A stretch of 9,403 nucleotides of DNA from Clostridiales bacterium UBA4362 (GCA_002393975.1 DGSM01000061.1:1253-10655), one strand, 5' to 3'. Counted from the stretch's first letter, positions 1 to 6,863 are shown. Notes: generated from the sequence alone by a model not told the origin. Translations and numbers: made by a program.

Positions 1-189
1 TTACTTAAACTTGGTTATGATAAAGATATCATATTAATGACTTTAGGAATTTCAGATTCACAATTTGAAAATATAAAAAAGGAAATTCAAGAAAAACAAG
101 AATTAGCTCAAAGAGCAAAAGCTAGCCAACCAAAGGCTAAAACAAAGATTCAATTATTAAGAGAAAGATATTATCAACTTTATAATTAA
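1..189 (+). CDS. C-terminal end of an unrecognised protein (partial)
   Basis: The first frame is open from the window edge to a TAA at 187-189, giving the last 62 residues of a protein whose start lies outside. The segment begins LLKLGYDKDIILMTLGIS, which reads like two short helices (a helix-turn-helix-like pattern). It continues as a Lys/Glu/Gln-rich helix and ends RERYYQLYN. I do not recognise the family. The opening LLxLGxD motif recurs in the next gene (LLELGIDRSVII), so the two could be distantly related; this is a weak inference from about ten residues. The following gene is in the same frame and starts 21 bases after the stop, so the two are probably co-transcribed. Confidence 0.75.
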   Translation, partial: LLKLGYDKDIILMTLGISDSQFENIKKEIQEKQELAQRAKASQPKAKTKIQLLRERYYQLYN

Positions 190-195
190 GAGAAA

Positions 196-213
196 AAAGG
201 AGAAGAAAGAATT
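196..213 (+). promoter_or_regulatory. RBS and ATT start that decide the 211 gene
   Basis: AAAGGAG at 196-202, eight bases, then ATT at 211-213. It is the only well-spaced ribosome binding site for the open frame, and the codons that follow it look coding. ATT initiation is rare but known, for example in infC. Confidence 0.55.
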
Positions 214-1332
214 TTAGAGAAGAATCCTCTTAGTGATGAACAAAGAGAAGAAATTAGCCAAAAGCTTGCCCATGTTGAAGAACAATTAGCTACTATTTCT
301 TCTAAACAAACTAGCGAACAAAACAAAATCGTAAAAGAAATATTAGGAATTTATTCTAACTTAATGGATTTAAATCTTCCATCAGATTTAGCAATAAGAG
401 CTTGTATTGCTTTAAAAAGTAAACCTTCAAGACTAAAAGATACTCGTGCTTCGGGTGCTTTGAGATCTATGATGTCTAAATTTACAAATAAATATTATGA
501 GGCAATTAGCGATGAAATTAATCAATTGAATGATGTAGTAGCCTTAAAAGATATGAGCAAAAAAATCAGAGTTCTTTATGATTCTTCATATATGGTATAT
601 TCTAGTTTACAAGGAAAAATAAATAGAAAAATTAGTGCAATAAAAATGAGCCAATATAAGGATCAAACAAGAATGTTAGATGGAGTAACTACACAATTAG
701 TAGACTCTTTAGTAGATCCTTCTATTAGTTTAGAGAGCTTAAAAGAACAAATAAAACAAAATGGACAAGCTTTCTATGAGAGTAGAAAAAAGATGATAGA
801 AGGAGCTACAACTAATAAGTTATTAAAAGCAGATAGATTTCCAACTATGGAGGGTTCAATAAAGCAAGTAGAACATCAAATGATAGAAAACCTTAAAAGT
901 GATCATGAAATTAAAGATATAGACTTTTTACATCATAGATTACTAGAATTGGGAATTGATAGAAGTGTAATAATAGGAGCTATTGTTGATAACCTTTTAT
1001 CAAGAAAAAGGTTTGATGAAGCAGAAGGATATATAAAGAAAACCATTGTAAGTAAAGAGGAACAAGCAGAGATTGATTTAGGAAGAACTTATTACCGTCG
1101 AATAAGAATTGCAAGAATTTCTGATTTCATTATGAGAGGAATAAATGCGGAAGAAGGTTCTATAGAAGATGAAAACAAATTCTTTGATATGATTGAGAGA
1201 GGCATAGAGAGAGCCAAAATTAATCCAAAAAATTTGGTATTAGGTTTCTCTAAGGATGGTAAAAACAAAATAACTTGGGATGACTTAACAGCTAGAGACA
1301 AGAAAAAAGTAGATATGGATTTTAGTGATTAA
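211..1332 (+). CDS. Unrecognised helical cytoplasmic protein, apparent ATT start
   Basis: This 373-residue protein has no signal peptide or membrane segment. The first ATG is at 364, but the frame is open and clearly coding back to the TAA at 187-189. The upstream part reads as a Glu/Gln-rich coiled coil (NPLSDEQREEISQKL and onwards). No ATG, GTG or TTG exists in frame between that stop and 364. An AAAGGAG box at 196-202 lies 8 bases before an ATT at 211, so I place the start there. Residues 1-50 look like coiled coil. The rest is almost all helix, with a TPR-like helical hairpin around 244-275 (LLELGIDRSVII, then RKRFDEAEGYI), and the tail is charged. No catalytic motif is visible and I assign no function. 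The alternative is a shorter 322-residue protein from ATG 364, which has only a weak, distant AGGA before it. The gene ends in a strong terminator. Confidence 0.75.
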   Translation: MLEKNPLSDEQREEISQKLAHVEEQLATISSKQTSEQNKIVKEILGIYSNLMDLNLPSDLAIRACIALKSKPSRLKDTRASGALRSMMSKFTNKYYEAISDEINQLNDVVALKDMSKKIRVLYDSSYMVYSSLQGKINRKISAIKMSQYKDQTRMLDGVTTQLVDSLVDPSISLESLKEQIKQNGQAFYESRKKMIEGATTNKLLKADRFPTMEGSIKQVEHQMIENLKSDHEIKDIDFLHHRLLELGIDRSVIIGAIVDNLLSRKRFDEAEGYIKKTIVSKEEQAEIDLGRTYYRRIRIARISDFIMRGINAEEGSIEDENKFFDMIERGIERAKINPKNLVLGFSKDGKNKITWDDLTARDKKKVDMDFSD

Positions 1333-1357
1333 AGTGACTTTTTAAGTCACTTTTTTT
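1331..1357 (+). terminator. Rho-independent terminator after the 211-1332 gene
   Basis: A perfect 10-bp stem (AAAGTGACTT at 1331-1340, AAGTCACTTT at 1344-1353) with a three-base loop, followed by T's to 1357. The left arm starts inside the TAA stop codon, so transcription ends right behind the gene. Confidence 0.9.
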
Positions 1358-1380
1358 GTAATCAAAAAGTAATTTTATTA

Positions 1381-1411
1381 TTACATATTTAAATACTTTT
1401 TAATGTATAAT
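1381..1411 (+). promoter_or_regulatory. Probable sigma-A type promoter of the 1469 unit
   Basis: A perfect TATAAT at 1406-1411, preceded directly by TG, lies in the gap after the terminator. The best -35 is weak: TTACAT at 1381-1386 with a long 19-base spacer. Transcription would begin near 1418, giving a leader of about 50 bases. The -10 box is convincing; the -35 is not. Confidence 0.55.
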
Positions 1412-1453
1412 AAATTAGTAAATATGTAATTAAATGGTTATTACTAATTTATT
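1409..1453 (+). promoter_or_regulatory. 13-bp inverted repeat at promoter/leader (operator or leader hairpin)
   Basis: AATAAATTAGTAA at 1409-1421 is the exact reverse complement of 1441-1453, separated by 19 bases. The left arm overlaps the last three bases of the TATAAT box and the expected start site, and the right arm ends six bases before the GGAGG. It could be an operator for a dimeric repressor or, if transcribed, an AT-rich hairpin near the RBS. It has no T-run and is not a terminator. Confidence 0.55.
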
Positions 1454-1468
1454 TACTTGGAGGAATAT

Positions 1469-2764
1469 ATGGGTACCGCTCATTTGATTCTTGCAGCTGC
1501 TGCAAGACAAAGACAATTGGAAAGCCAAAGAAGAGCCAGAGAAGCTGAAAGAAGACGTAGAGAGAGTGCAGAAAGAAGAAGAAAACAGTTAGAAGAAGAA
1601 CGTAAAGCAAAGTCTACTGCAAAATCTAAATCAAGTTCTAGTTCTAGTAGCTATTCTTACGATACAAGAAGAAGCTACTCTTTTGAAGAGCATTTAATTG
1701 GTATTATAGAAAATAATCCTGAATACTTAAGTTATGTTGAGAGTCTTTACCAAGAAGGAGAGAACTTAGATGCAAAAGATAAATCAACAATTGCTAGAGA
1801 ATTAGATGAAGTAGCTCCTCAAATAATAGCTGAAGAAAAGAAACTTGCTGAGATTAGAAAAAAATTAGAAGAAGCAGGAGTTACTGTAGGTGAAGGATTT
1901 ATTATTGAAGGTGTAAGAATAGATCAACCAGGTCAACTAGCATTTACTCATCGTGTTGGAAGTCATAAATATAATTTTATAAATTTTCCTATTCAATTTA
2001 ATGGTATTAGAGTAAATAAAGATGATATAGAAACTGATGGTTCAGCTTATGAACAAGCTTATGCTAAAGAAAGAAATGAAAATCCAGATGTTGAAGAACA
2101 AATTGAAAAAGATAGAAGAAGACTTAAAAGACAGCAAAGATTAGCAAATTTACCTTTCTTTAATACAGAAGAAAGAGATAAGCTTATAAGAGAACTAGAT
2201 TTAAAGATTGGTAGAGAAGAATTTGCTATAAAGAGAATAACAGAAAGTAAACAAAAATTAGATGTTTTTAGAAGCTTTACTCCTGAACAAAAGGCACTTA
2301 TTGCAGAATATATTAATCAAATATATAAAGTTAAAGAATTATCAGATCCAGCAGGAGATAGAGTAAAGACATATGGTAATATAGGATTAACATATAGAAG
2401 TACTGATATGATGAGAGCTAAATGGCAAAGAGCAAATGAAAGCTTAATTAAGTCAGGAAGAGTAAGTGAAGAAACGGTTAGCAAGTTTTATGAAATGCTT
2501 ACAAATGAACTAGATAGAGTATATGTAGGATATGATGATGGCGTTTCTATTTCTGAAGTTAAACATATCTCTCTTGGAAGTGAAGGTCCTCTTTCATGGA
2601 TTATAAGAACAAAAGGTATGGAATATCTAAAAGAGAAGAGAGATAAACTATTAGAAGAGAGAAAGAAATTAGATGAAACTATTGAACTAACTGAAAAAAG
2701 AGATGAAACTATAGGTAAAAATAGCCAAGGAGATTCTAGAGAGGAGGATGGTGGTCGTGGATGA
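1469..2764 (+). CDS. Unrecognised Arg/Glu-rich coiled-coil protein
   Basis: I do not recognise this 431-residue protein. The start is ATG 1469, five bases after GGAGG (1459-1463). An in-frame TTG at 1457 overlaps that RBS and is not a credible start. After a short non-polar stretch (residues 6-12), residues 13-48 form a single highly charged helix rich in Arg and Glu (AERRRRESAERRRKQLEEER). A Ser-rich linker follows (55-63, seven Ser in a row). Then come a helical segment (70-135), a small part with beta character (about 137-180, including GEGFIIEGVRI and the SHKYNFINFPIQF stretch), a long coiled coil (205-265), and a C-terminal coiled coil (384-415) before an acidic Gly-rich end. No signal peptide or membrane segment is seen. 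The basic N-terminus could bind nucleic acid or a membrane surface, which is inference only. The gene overlaps the next one, so the two are probably translated together. Confidence 0.85.
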   Translation: MGTAHLILAAAARQRQLESQRRAREAERRRRESAERRRKQLEEERKAKSTAKSKSSSSSSSYSYDTRRSYSFEEHLIGIIENNPEYLSYVESLYQEGENLDAKDKSTIARELDEVAPQIIAEEKKLAEIRKKLEEAGVTVGEGFIIEGVRIDQPGQLAFTHRVGSHKYNFINFPIQFNGIRVNKDDIETDGSAYEQAYAKERNENPDVEEQIEKDRRRLKRQQRLANLPFFNTEERDKLIRELDLKIGREEFAIKRITESKQKLDVFRSFTPEQKALIAEYINQIYKVKELSDPAGDRVKTYGNIGLTYRSTDMMRAKWQRANESLIKSGRVSEETVSKFYEMLTNELDRVYVGYDDGVSISEVKHISLGSEGPLSWIIRTKGMEYLKEKRDKLLEERKKLDETIELTEKRDETIGKNSQGDSREEDGGRG

Positions 2765-2990
2765 TAATAATGGAGATGATTTTTTCTTCGATGATATATC
2801 TGATTACACAGAAGAAGATGTAAGAAATCTTCAAGCAGCTTATGAAGAAGGAACGCTTAAACCTGAATATCTAACAGATACTCAAACTAATTTATTATTT
2901 TCAAGATACATTACACAAATCCAAGCTCTTAATGAATCTAATGAAGAGAAAAGAAAGATGCTTCTTGAATATAGAGATAAAATGAAATAA
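2757..2990 (+). CDS. Small acidic unrecognised protein, overlapping its upstream neighbour
   Basis: About 77 residues. The N-terminus is very acidic (DDNNGDDFFFDDISDYTEED) and is followed by two or three helices ending EEKRKMLLEYRDKMK. I recognise no family. The start is ambiguous. ATG 2748 directly abuts the GGAGG at 2743-2747 and leaves no spacing, GTG 2751 leaves three bases, and GTG 2757 leaves nine and is my choice. With it the gene overlaps the last eight bases of the 1469-2764 gene, whose TGA is at 2762-2764. The RBS lies inside the upstream coding region, so translational coupling is likely. The acidic small protein next to a strongly basic N-terminal helix in its partner could suggest that the two proteins bind each other, but this is inference. 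Confidence 0.75.
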   Translation: MDDNNGDDFFFDDISDYTEEDVRNLQAAYEEGTLKPEYLTDTQTNLLFSRYITQIQALNESNEEKRKMLLEYRDKMK

Positions 2991-3004
2991 GTAAATAAGA
3001 TAAT

Positions 3005-3045
3005 AAAAAAAGAGCACTTTGCATGAGCTGCAAAGTGTTCTTTTT
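3005..3045. terminator. Bidirectional terminator between converging genes
   Basis: A 12-bp stem (GAGCACTTTGCA at 3012-3023 against 3029-3040, with one G-T pair) and a five-base loop. An A-run at 3005-3011 precedes it and a T-run at 3041-3045 follows, so it can end transcription of the plus-strand 1469-2990 unit and of the minus-strand gene ending at 3054. Confidence 0.9.
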
Positions 3046-3053
3046 GGTGTGGT

Positions 3054-3464
3054 TTATTCGAGTCCGAAGTTATGCCATTTAGCTAGCCGCATTTGAGAAT
3101 GAACATTTTCTAGCGCATCATGATATAAACGAATAGTTTTCCACTCATCAGATTGAAAACTCATTTCATGATGTTCAATTTGATCATAGTAGCTATGAGC
3201 ATATTGATAAGCAAACTCCATCTGCTCAAAAAACGATTTAGGGTCTTGAGGGTCATATTGTGCACTAAAGTATTCTTTACGCATTGTTTTAGGAGCAAGG
3301 CTTGATAAAGTTTTCTTTTCAAGGACTTGACTGCCATCGACAATGGACAAATATTCAGAGCACATCCTAACGAAGACCTTGCCAATTCTTACAAACCTCC
3401 GACTGTAAATATACCACGAAACGTAAGCTAAGAGTAAAACCGACAGAATTATCAAAAAGGTCAT
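3054..3464 (-). CDS. Small membrane-anchored protein of unknown function
   Basis: A 136-residue protein. Residues 2-20 are one hydrophobic segment (TFLIILSVLLLAYVSWYIY) followed at once by SRRFVR. By the positive-inside rule this is an N-terminal anchor with the body in the cytoplasm. The remainder is soluble and helical, rich in Tyr, His, Gln and Met, and ends RLAKWHNFGLE. I do not recognise the family. The start at 3464 follows AAAGGA (3476-3481) by 11 bases. The frame extends to a GTG at 3491 and in-frame ATG/GTG codons at 3476 and 3473 are also possible, but those two overlap or crowd the RBS. The gene is the only one on this strand, has its own promoter and shares a terminator. Two sampled 60-base lines (3061-3120, 3241-3300) each contain 25 G/C (42%), against 15 of 60 at 901-960 and 20 of 60 at 6001-6060, which suggests a foreign origin. 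Confidence 0.7.
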   Translation of the reverse strand: MTFLIILSVLLLAYVSWYIYSRRFVRIGKVFVRMCSEYLSIVDGSQVLEKKTLSSLAPKTMRKEYFSAQYDPQDPKSFFEQMEFAYQYAHSYYDQIEHHEMSFQSDEWKTIRLYHDALENVHSQMRLAKWHNFGLE

Positions 3465-3510
3465 CTCTAGCACCATCCTTTCGCAGGACACGGTTTATAA
3501 CGTCTAGAGA

Positions 3511-3539
3511 ATTATAACATGGATAAAAGACTTTTTCAA
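3511..3539 (-). promoter_or_regulatory. Near-consensus sigma-A promoter of the minus-strand gene
   Basis: On the minus strand, TTGAAA (3539 to 3534), a 17-base spacer, then perfect TATAAT (3516 to 3511), with TGT directly before it as an extended -10. Transcription should start near 3504, about 40 bases before the start codon. It is the best promoter in the window and points to strong, possibly constitutive expression. Confidence 0.85.
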
Positions 3540-3648
3540 TTAGTATCTTTAGTCATTAAAGATTTGTATTTCATTTCAAAGAGATTAAATCTATGTAATA
3601 ATTATTTATTTTATATAGTTTATAGAATATAAAGTATATTAGAAAATA

Positions 3649-3684
3649 ATATATTTAGGAGAAATATATGGTAAAGAGAACGAT
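3649..3684 (+). repeat. 36-base exact repeat across RBS and start (copy 1)
   Basis: Bases 3649-3684 are identical to 6946-6981. They contain AGGAG (3657-3661), six bases of spacing, ATG 3668 and the first codons of the surface protein. I found no convincing -35/-10 pair just upstream; TATATT at 3635-3640 is a weak -10 candidate. Confidence 0.85.
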
Positions 3685-6600
3685 AACTATTACCACAATT
3701 TTGTTAATAATCTCAATAGCAATAAGTTTAATAATTGTTTTAAATAAATCAAGTTTTGCAGCAGAAGATATTGCCAGTGGAACTTCAGGAACTTGCTCAT
3801 GGGTCATTGATAGTGAAGGAGTACTTACTATTAGGCCAACAGATGGAGTCAGTGGAACTTTGAGGTTGACAGGAAATGGCATTTGGTATGACTGGCGAGA
3901 ACAAATTACTAAAGTAGTTATAGAGCAAGGGGTGAAGGCAACAGGAAATATGTATCGTTTATTTGCTTTTTTACCCAAATGTACAGAAATGGACTTGTTA
4001 GAATTAGATACAAGTGAAGTAACCAATATGGCAGGCTTTTTTACAGGTTGTTCAAATCTTATGTCATTAGATTTATCAAATTTTGATACGAGTAAAGTTA
4101 CTAGAATGGATGATATGTTTAATTCTTGTTCTAACATGACAACAATTGATTTATCGAGTTTTGACACAAGTAAAGTTACTAATATGGAAAGTATGTTTTC
4201 TTCGTGCTCAAGCCTCATATCACTTGATTTGTCAGGGTTTAATACAATCAATGTAACTAATATGCATTTTATGTTTCGTAACTGCTCGAACCTTATAAAC
4301 CTTGATGTATCCGGATTAAATACAAGCAATGTAACCGTTATGAGCCAAATGTTTGATTCATGTAGTAAACTTACTTCTTTAGATGTATCAGGATTTGACA
4401 CACATAATGTTTATGCGATGGCGGGAATGTTTGCTCACTGTAATAATATCATCACATTAGATGTATCAGGATTTGATACGAGTAATGTGAAAGGCATGGG
4501 CGGTATGTTTGAAGGGTGTTCTAGCCTTACAGAATTAGATGTATCAGGATTTGATACAAGTAAAATAACAAGTTTATATTTTATGTTTGAGGATTGCTCT
4601 AGTCTCACAGAATTAGATGTATCAGGATTCAATACAAGTAATGTCACAGATATGCGAAGTACATTTAGTGGGTGTTCTAGTTTAATAGGGTTGGATGTTT
4701 CAGGGTTTGATACAAGTAATGTTACAACTATGAATTGGTTGTTTTGTGGTTGCAAGAATTTAACATATTTAGATGTAACTAATTTTGATACAAGTAAAGT
4801 TACAGATATGGCATGCATGTTTGAAAACTGTAAAAGCGTTTCATATTTAGACGTAGCTGGTTTCGATACAAGTAATGTGACTACTATGGCTAATATGTTT
4901 TGTGGATGCTCGAAAGTTACTTCATTAGATATATCTAACTTTGATACAAGCAAAGTAAAGAATATGGGATATATGTTTTTGGGTTGTTCCCAAATCAGCT
5001 CACTAGATTTATCAAACTTTGATTGCAGCAGTTTAATAGAAATGTATGGATTGTTTGAGAATTGCACAAATATAAAAACAATTAATGTTTCTACTTTAGA
5101 TACAAGTAAAGTAAAAGATATGTCAGAATTATTCAGAGGTTGTACTAGTTTGGAATATCTTGATTTATCAAGTTTTAATACAAGTCAAGCAACAAGATTG
5201 CACTATATGTTTGTTAATTGCTCAAGTTTAAAAGAGATTACTTTTGGAAATAACTTTGGATTTAAGGGAAATAATACAGGTACAATATATCAAGCGATTT
5301 TATATACACCGCCAACAACATCACCCTATACAGGGAAATGGATAAAAAAGAAAGACATGAGTGGCATTGACTTAATTAATCAAACTTCCATGACCCCAAC
5401 GGAAATTAAAGAACTTACTGGAGAAGACTTAGCTGGTACTTGGATTTGGGAAGAAGTTACACCAGATTATAATGTTACATATTCCTTCATCGGAGATGTT
5501 CCTGATAATGCAAGTACATTACCTGAAGTGGAAACACATATAGAAGGAGAGTTAGTTACAGTTGCTCCAAATGCAACTGCACTAGGATATGACTTTAATG
5601 GGTGGAGTAGAACTGGAACATTTGCAATGCCAGCAGAAAATGTTGAAATAACAGGATCATTTACACCAAGGACAGATACGCCATATAAAGTAGAATACTA
5701 TTTAGAAGATTTAAAAGCAGATACTTATACTTTAAAGAAAACAGATAATTTAACAGGAACAACAGATACAGAAGTAACAGCAGAAGAAAGAGAATATGAA
5801 GGATTTACATTTGATAGCTCAATTAGTGGAACTAAGTTGAGTGGAAACATAGCTGGAGATGGAAGTTTAGTATTAAAGCTATATTATAAGAGAAATTCTT
5901 ATAATGTTACATATTCATATACTGGAGATATTCCAGATGATGCAAGTGATTTGCCACAACAAGAAACATATGAATATGAAGAAGAACTAAACGTTCCGGA
6001 AGAAGCAACAGCAGATGGATATACATTTAGTGGCTGGATTAAAGATTATATAAATATGCCTGCAAAAGATATAGAAATAACAGGATACTTTATTGAGAAT
6101 CCAAAATCATACAGATATAAAGTTGAATATTTCTTTGATGGAGAACTCGATGATACTCTAGATGAAATACTTAATGCAGAAGAAGATGAAAAGATTTCAA
6201 TTACACCACAAACACCAGTAAAACATGGAGATAAAAATTATACTTTAGTAAGCAATAATCATCAAATAACAATATCTATTAATAATGAAGATAATGTAAT
6301 TAGAGTTTATTATGAAGCAGATGAGTTAGATTATGCAATAGATAGTGATACAACAGAAGGAGATGGAATACCAGATAAGTATCAAATAAGTATTACATAC
6401 AAAGTAGAAAATGGTAATTGGAATGATGGAAGTAAAGGTACAAAGACCGATATAATTACATTAAAAGATAAAGATGGAAACTTATCAGAAGATGGAACTG
6501 GAACTACAACAATACCAGAAGTAGGAAGTAAACCATCTGAAGGATATGAAGTAGGTTCTTGGAATGAAGAAATTCCAACTGAAGTTTCTAATAAAAACAA

Positions 6601-6820
6601 TGGAAAAGAATTTGTTTATTCTTATAAAAAGTCAGAAAAACAAAATGTTGAACAAAAAGATACAGACATTACAGAAGCTAGTGGAAAGATATATAATCCA
6701 AAGACAGATGATATAGTAAACAAATACTTATTAGTAGGAATAGGAGGAATACTAGTTCTAGCATTAGTAAGTAAAATAAGAAGAAAATATAGTAGAAAAG
6801 CGAAGAAGATTCAATACTAA
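3668..6820 (+). CDS. Large BspA-like leucine-rich repeat surface protein (copy A)
   Basis: This 1050-residue protein is predicted to be exported and attached to the cell wall, probably for adhesion or ligand binding; the ligand is unknown. Residues 1-32 are a signal peptide (basic MVKR, hydrophobic core, end near SSFAA). Residues 33-108 form an N-terminal cap. Sixteen BspA-like/DUF285 repeats follow (about 110-523, 26 residues each, consensus LDxSxFDTSxVTxMxxMFxxCxxL). A C-terminal cap contains PPTTSPYTGKW. The stalk holds an InlB-like module (about 601-670), a MucBP-like module (673-744), a second InlB-like module (745-815), a second MucBP-like module (817-885), a possible metal-binding EGDGIPDK motif (about 897-904) and a further beta module (905-990). 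The anchor is NPKTDD at 1010-1015, a hydrophobic stretch and the basic tail RRKYSRKAKK. NPKTDD resembles NPKTG-type sortase signals but has Asp in place of Gly. The start is ATG 3668 with AGGAG six bases upstream. The DUF285 assignment is firm; the stalk module names rest on pattern similarity. Confidence 0.93.
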   Translation: MVKRTITITTILLIISIAISLIIVLNKSSFAAEDIASGTSGTCSWVIDSEGVLTIRPTDGVSGTLRLTGNGIWYDWREQITKVVIEQGVKATGNMYRLFAFLPKCTEMDLLELDTSEVTNMAGFFTGCSNLMSLDLSNFDTSKVTRMDDMFNSCSNMTTIDLSSFDTSKVTNMESMFSSCSSLISLDLSGFNTINVTNMHFMFRNCSNLINLDVSGLNTSNVTVMSQMFDSCSKLTSLDVSGFDTHNVYAMAGMFAHCNNIITLDVSGFDTSNVKGMGGMFEGCSSLTELDVSGFDTSKITSLYFMFEDCSSLTELDVSGFNTSNVTDMRSTFSGCSSLIGLDVSGFDTSNVTTMNWLFCGCKNLTYLDVTNFDTSKVTDMACMFENCKSVSYLDVAGFDTSNVTTMANMFCGCSKVTSLDISNFDTSKVKNMGYMFLGCSQISSLDLSNFDCSSLIEMYGLFENCTNIKTINVSTLDTSKVKDMSELFRGCTSLEYLDLSSFNTSQATRLHYMFVNCSSLKEITFGNNFGFKGNNTGTIYQAILYTPPTTSPYTGKWIKKKDMSGIDLINQTSMTPTEIKELTGEDLAGTWIWEEVTPDYNVTYSFIGDVPDNASTLPEVETHIEGELVTVAPNATALGYDFNGWSRTGTFAMPAENVEITGSFTPRTDTPYKVEYYLEDLKADTYTLKKTDNLTGTTDTEVTAEEREYEGFTFDSSISGTKLSGNIAGDGSLVLKLYYKRNSYNVTYSYTGDIPDDASDLPQQETYEYEEELNVPEEATADGYTFSGWIKDYINMPAKDIEITGYFIENPKSYRYKVEYFFDGELDDTLDEILNAEEDEKISITPQTPVKHGDKNYTLVSNNHQITISINNEDNVIRVYYEADELDYAIDSDTTEGDGIPDKYQISITYKVENGNWNDGSKGTKTDIITLKDKDGNLSEDGTGTTTIPEVGSKPSEGYEVGSWNEEIPTEVSNKNNGKEFVYSYKKSEKQNVEQKDTDITEASGKIYNPKTDDIVNKYLLVGIGGILVLALVSKIRRKYSRKAKKIQY
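4067..5236 (+). repeat. 78-bp tandem coding repeats, units 2-16 of copy A
   Basis: Fifteen back-to-back 78-bp units, each encoding one 26-residue DUF285 repeat; a shorter first unit precedes them from about 3995. Units 7, 8 and 9 are the most alike: the same GATGTATCAGG begins at 4460, 4538 and 4616, exactly 78 bases apart, which suggests recent expansion there. Extra cysteines beyond the conserved one cluster in units 10, 11, 12 and 14. Confidence 0.9.
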
Positions 6821-6836
6821 AAAATTAAATAATACA

Positions 6837-6863
6837 AAAAAGAGACCTTTTAGGTCTCTTTTT
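6837..6863. terminator. Terminator after copy A
   Basis: A perfect 12-bp stem (AAAAAGAGACCT at 6837-6848, AGGTCTCTTTTT at 6852-6863) with a three-base loop. The A-run and T-run are part of the stem. It separates the two surface genes, so copy B needs its own promoter. Confidence 0.92.

Noticed and set aside
1092..1301. Short minus-strand frame
   Set aside because: It lies wholly inside the 211-1332 gene, has no RBS, and its hydrophobic look comes from antisense A-rich codons.
1457..1468. TTG start four codons upstream of ATG 1469
   Set aside because: The TTG overlaps the GGAGG that serves ATG 1469 and has no RBS of its own.
3161..3385. Second minus-strand frame inside the small membrane protein gene
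   Set aside because: It overlaps the longer frame, which has the promoter, RBS and a coherent membrane segment.
3655..5067. Two long minus-strand frames (3655-4401 and 4435-5067) with repetitive translations
   Set aside because: They lie opposite the DUF285 array of copy A. The 78-bp repeat keeps the opposite frame free of stops, and their repeated LVSNPDTSN pattern is the mirror of the real repeat.
4067..5236. Regular 78-bp repeats as a CRISPR array or non-coding minisatellite
   Set aside because: The units have no constant repeat with unique spacers; they stay in frame and encode a known protein repeat.
6382..6600. Minus-strand frame opposite the copy A stalk
   Set aside because: It is antisense to a strongly supported coding region and has no separate signals.
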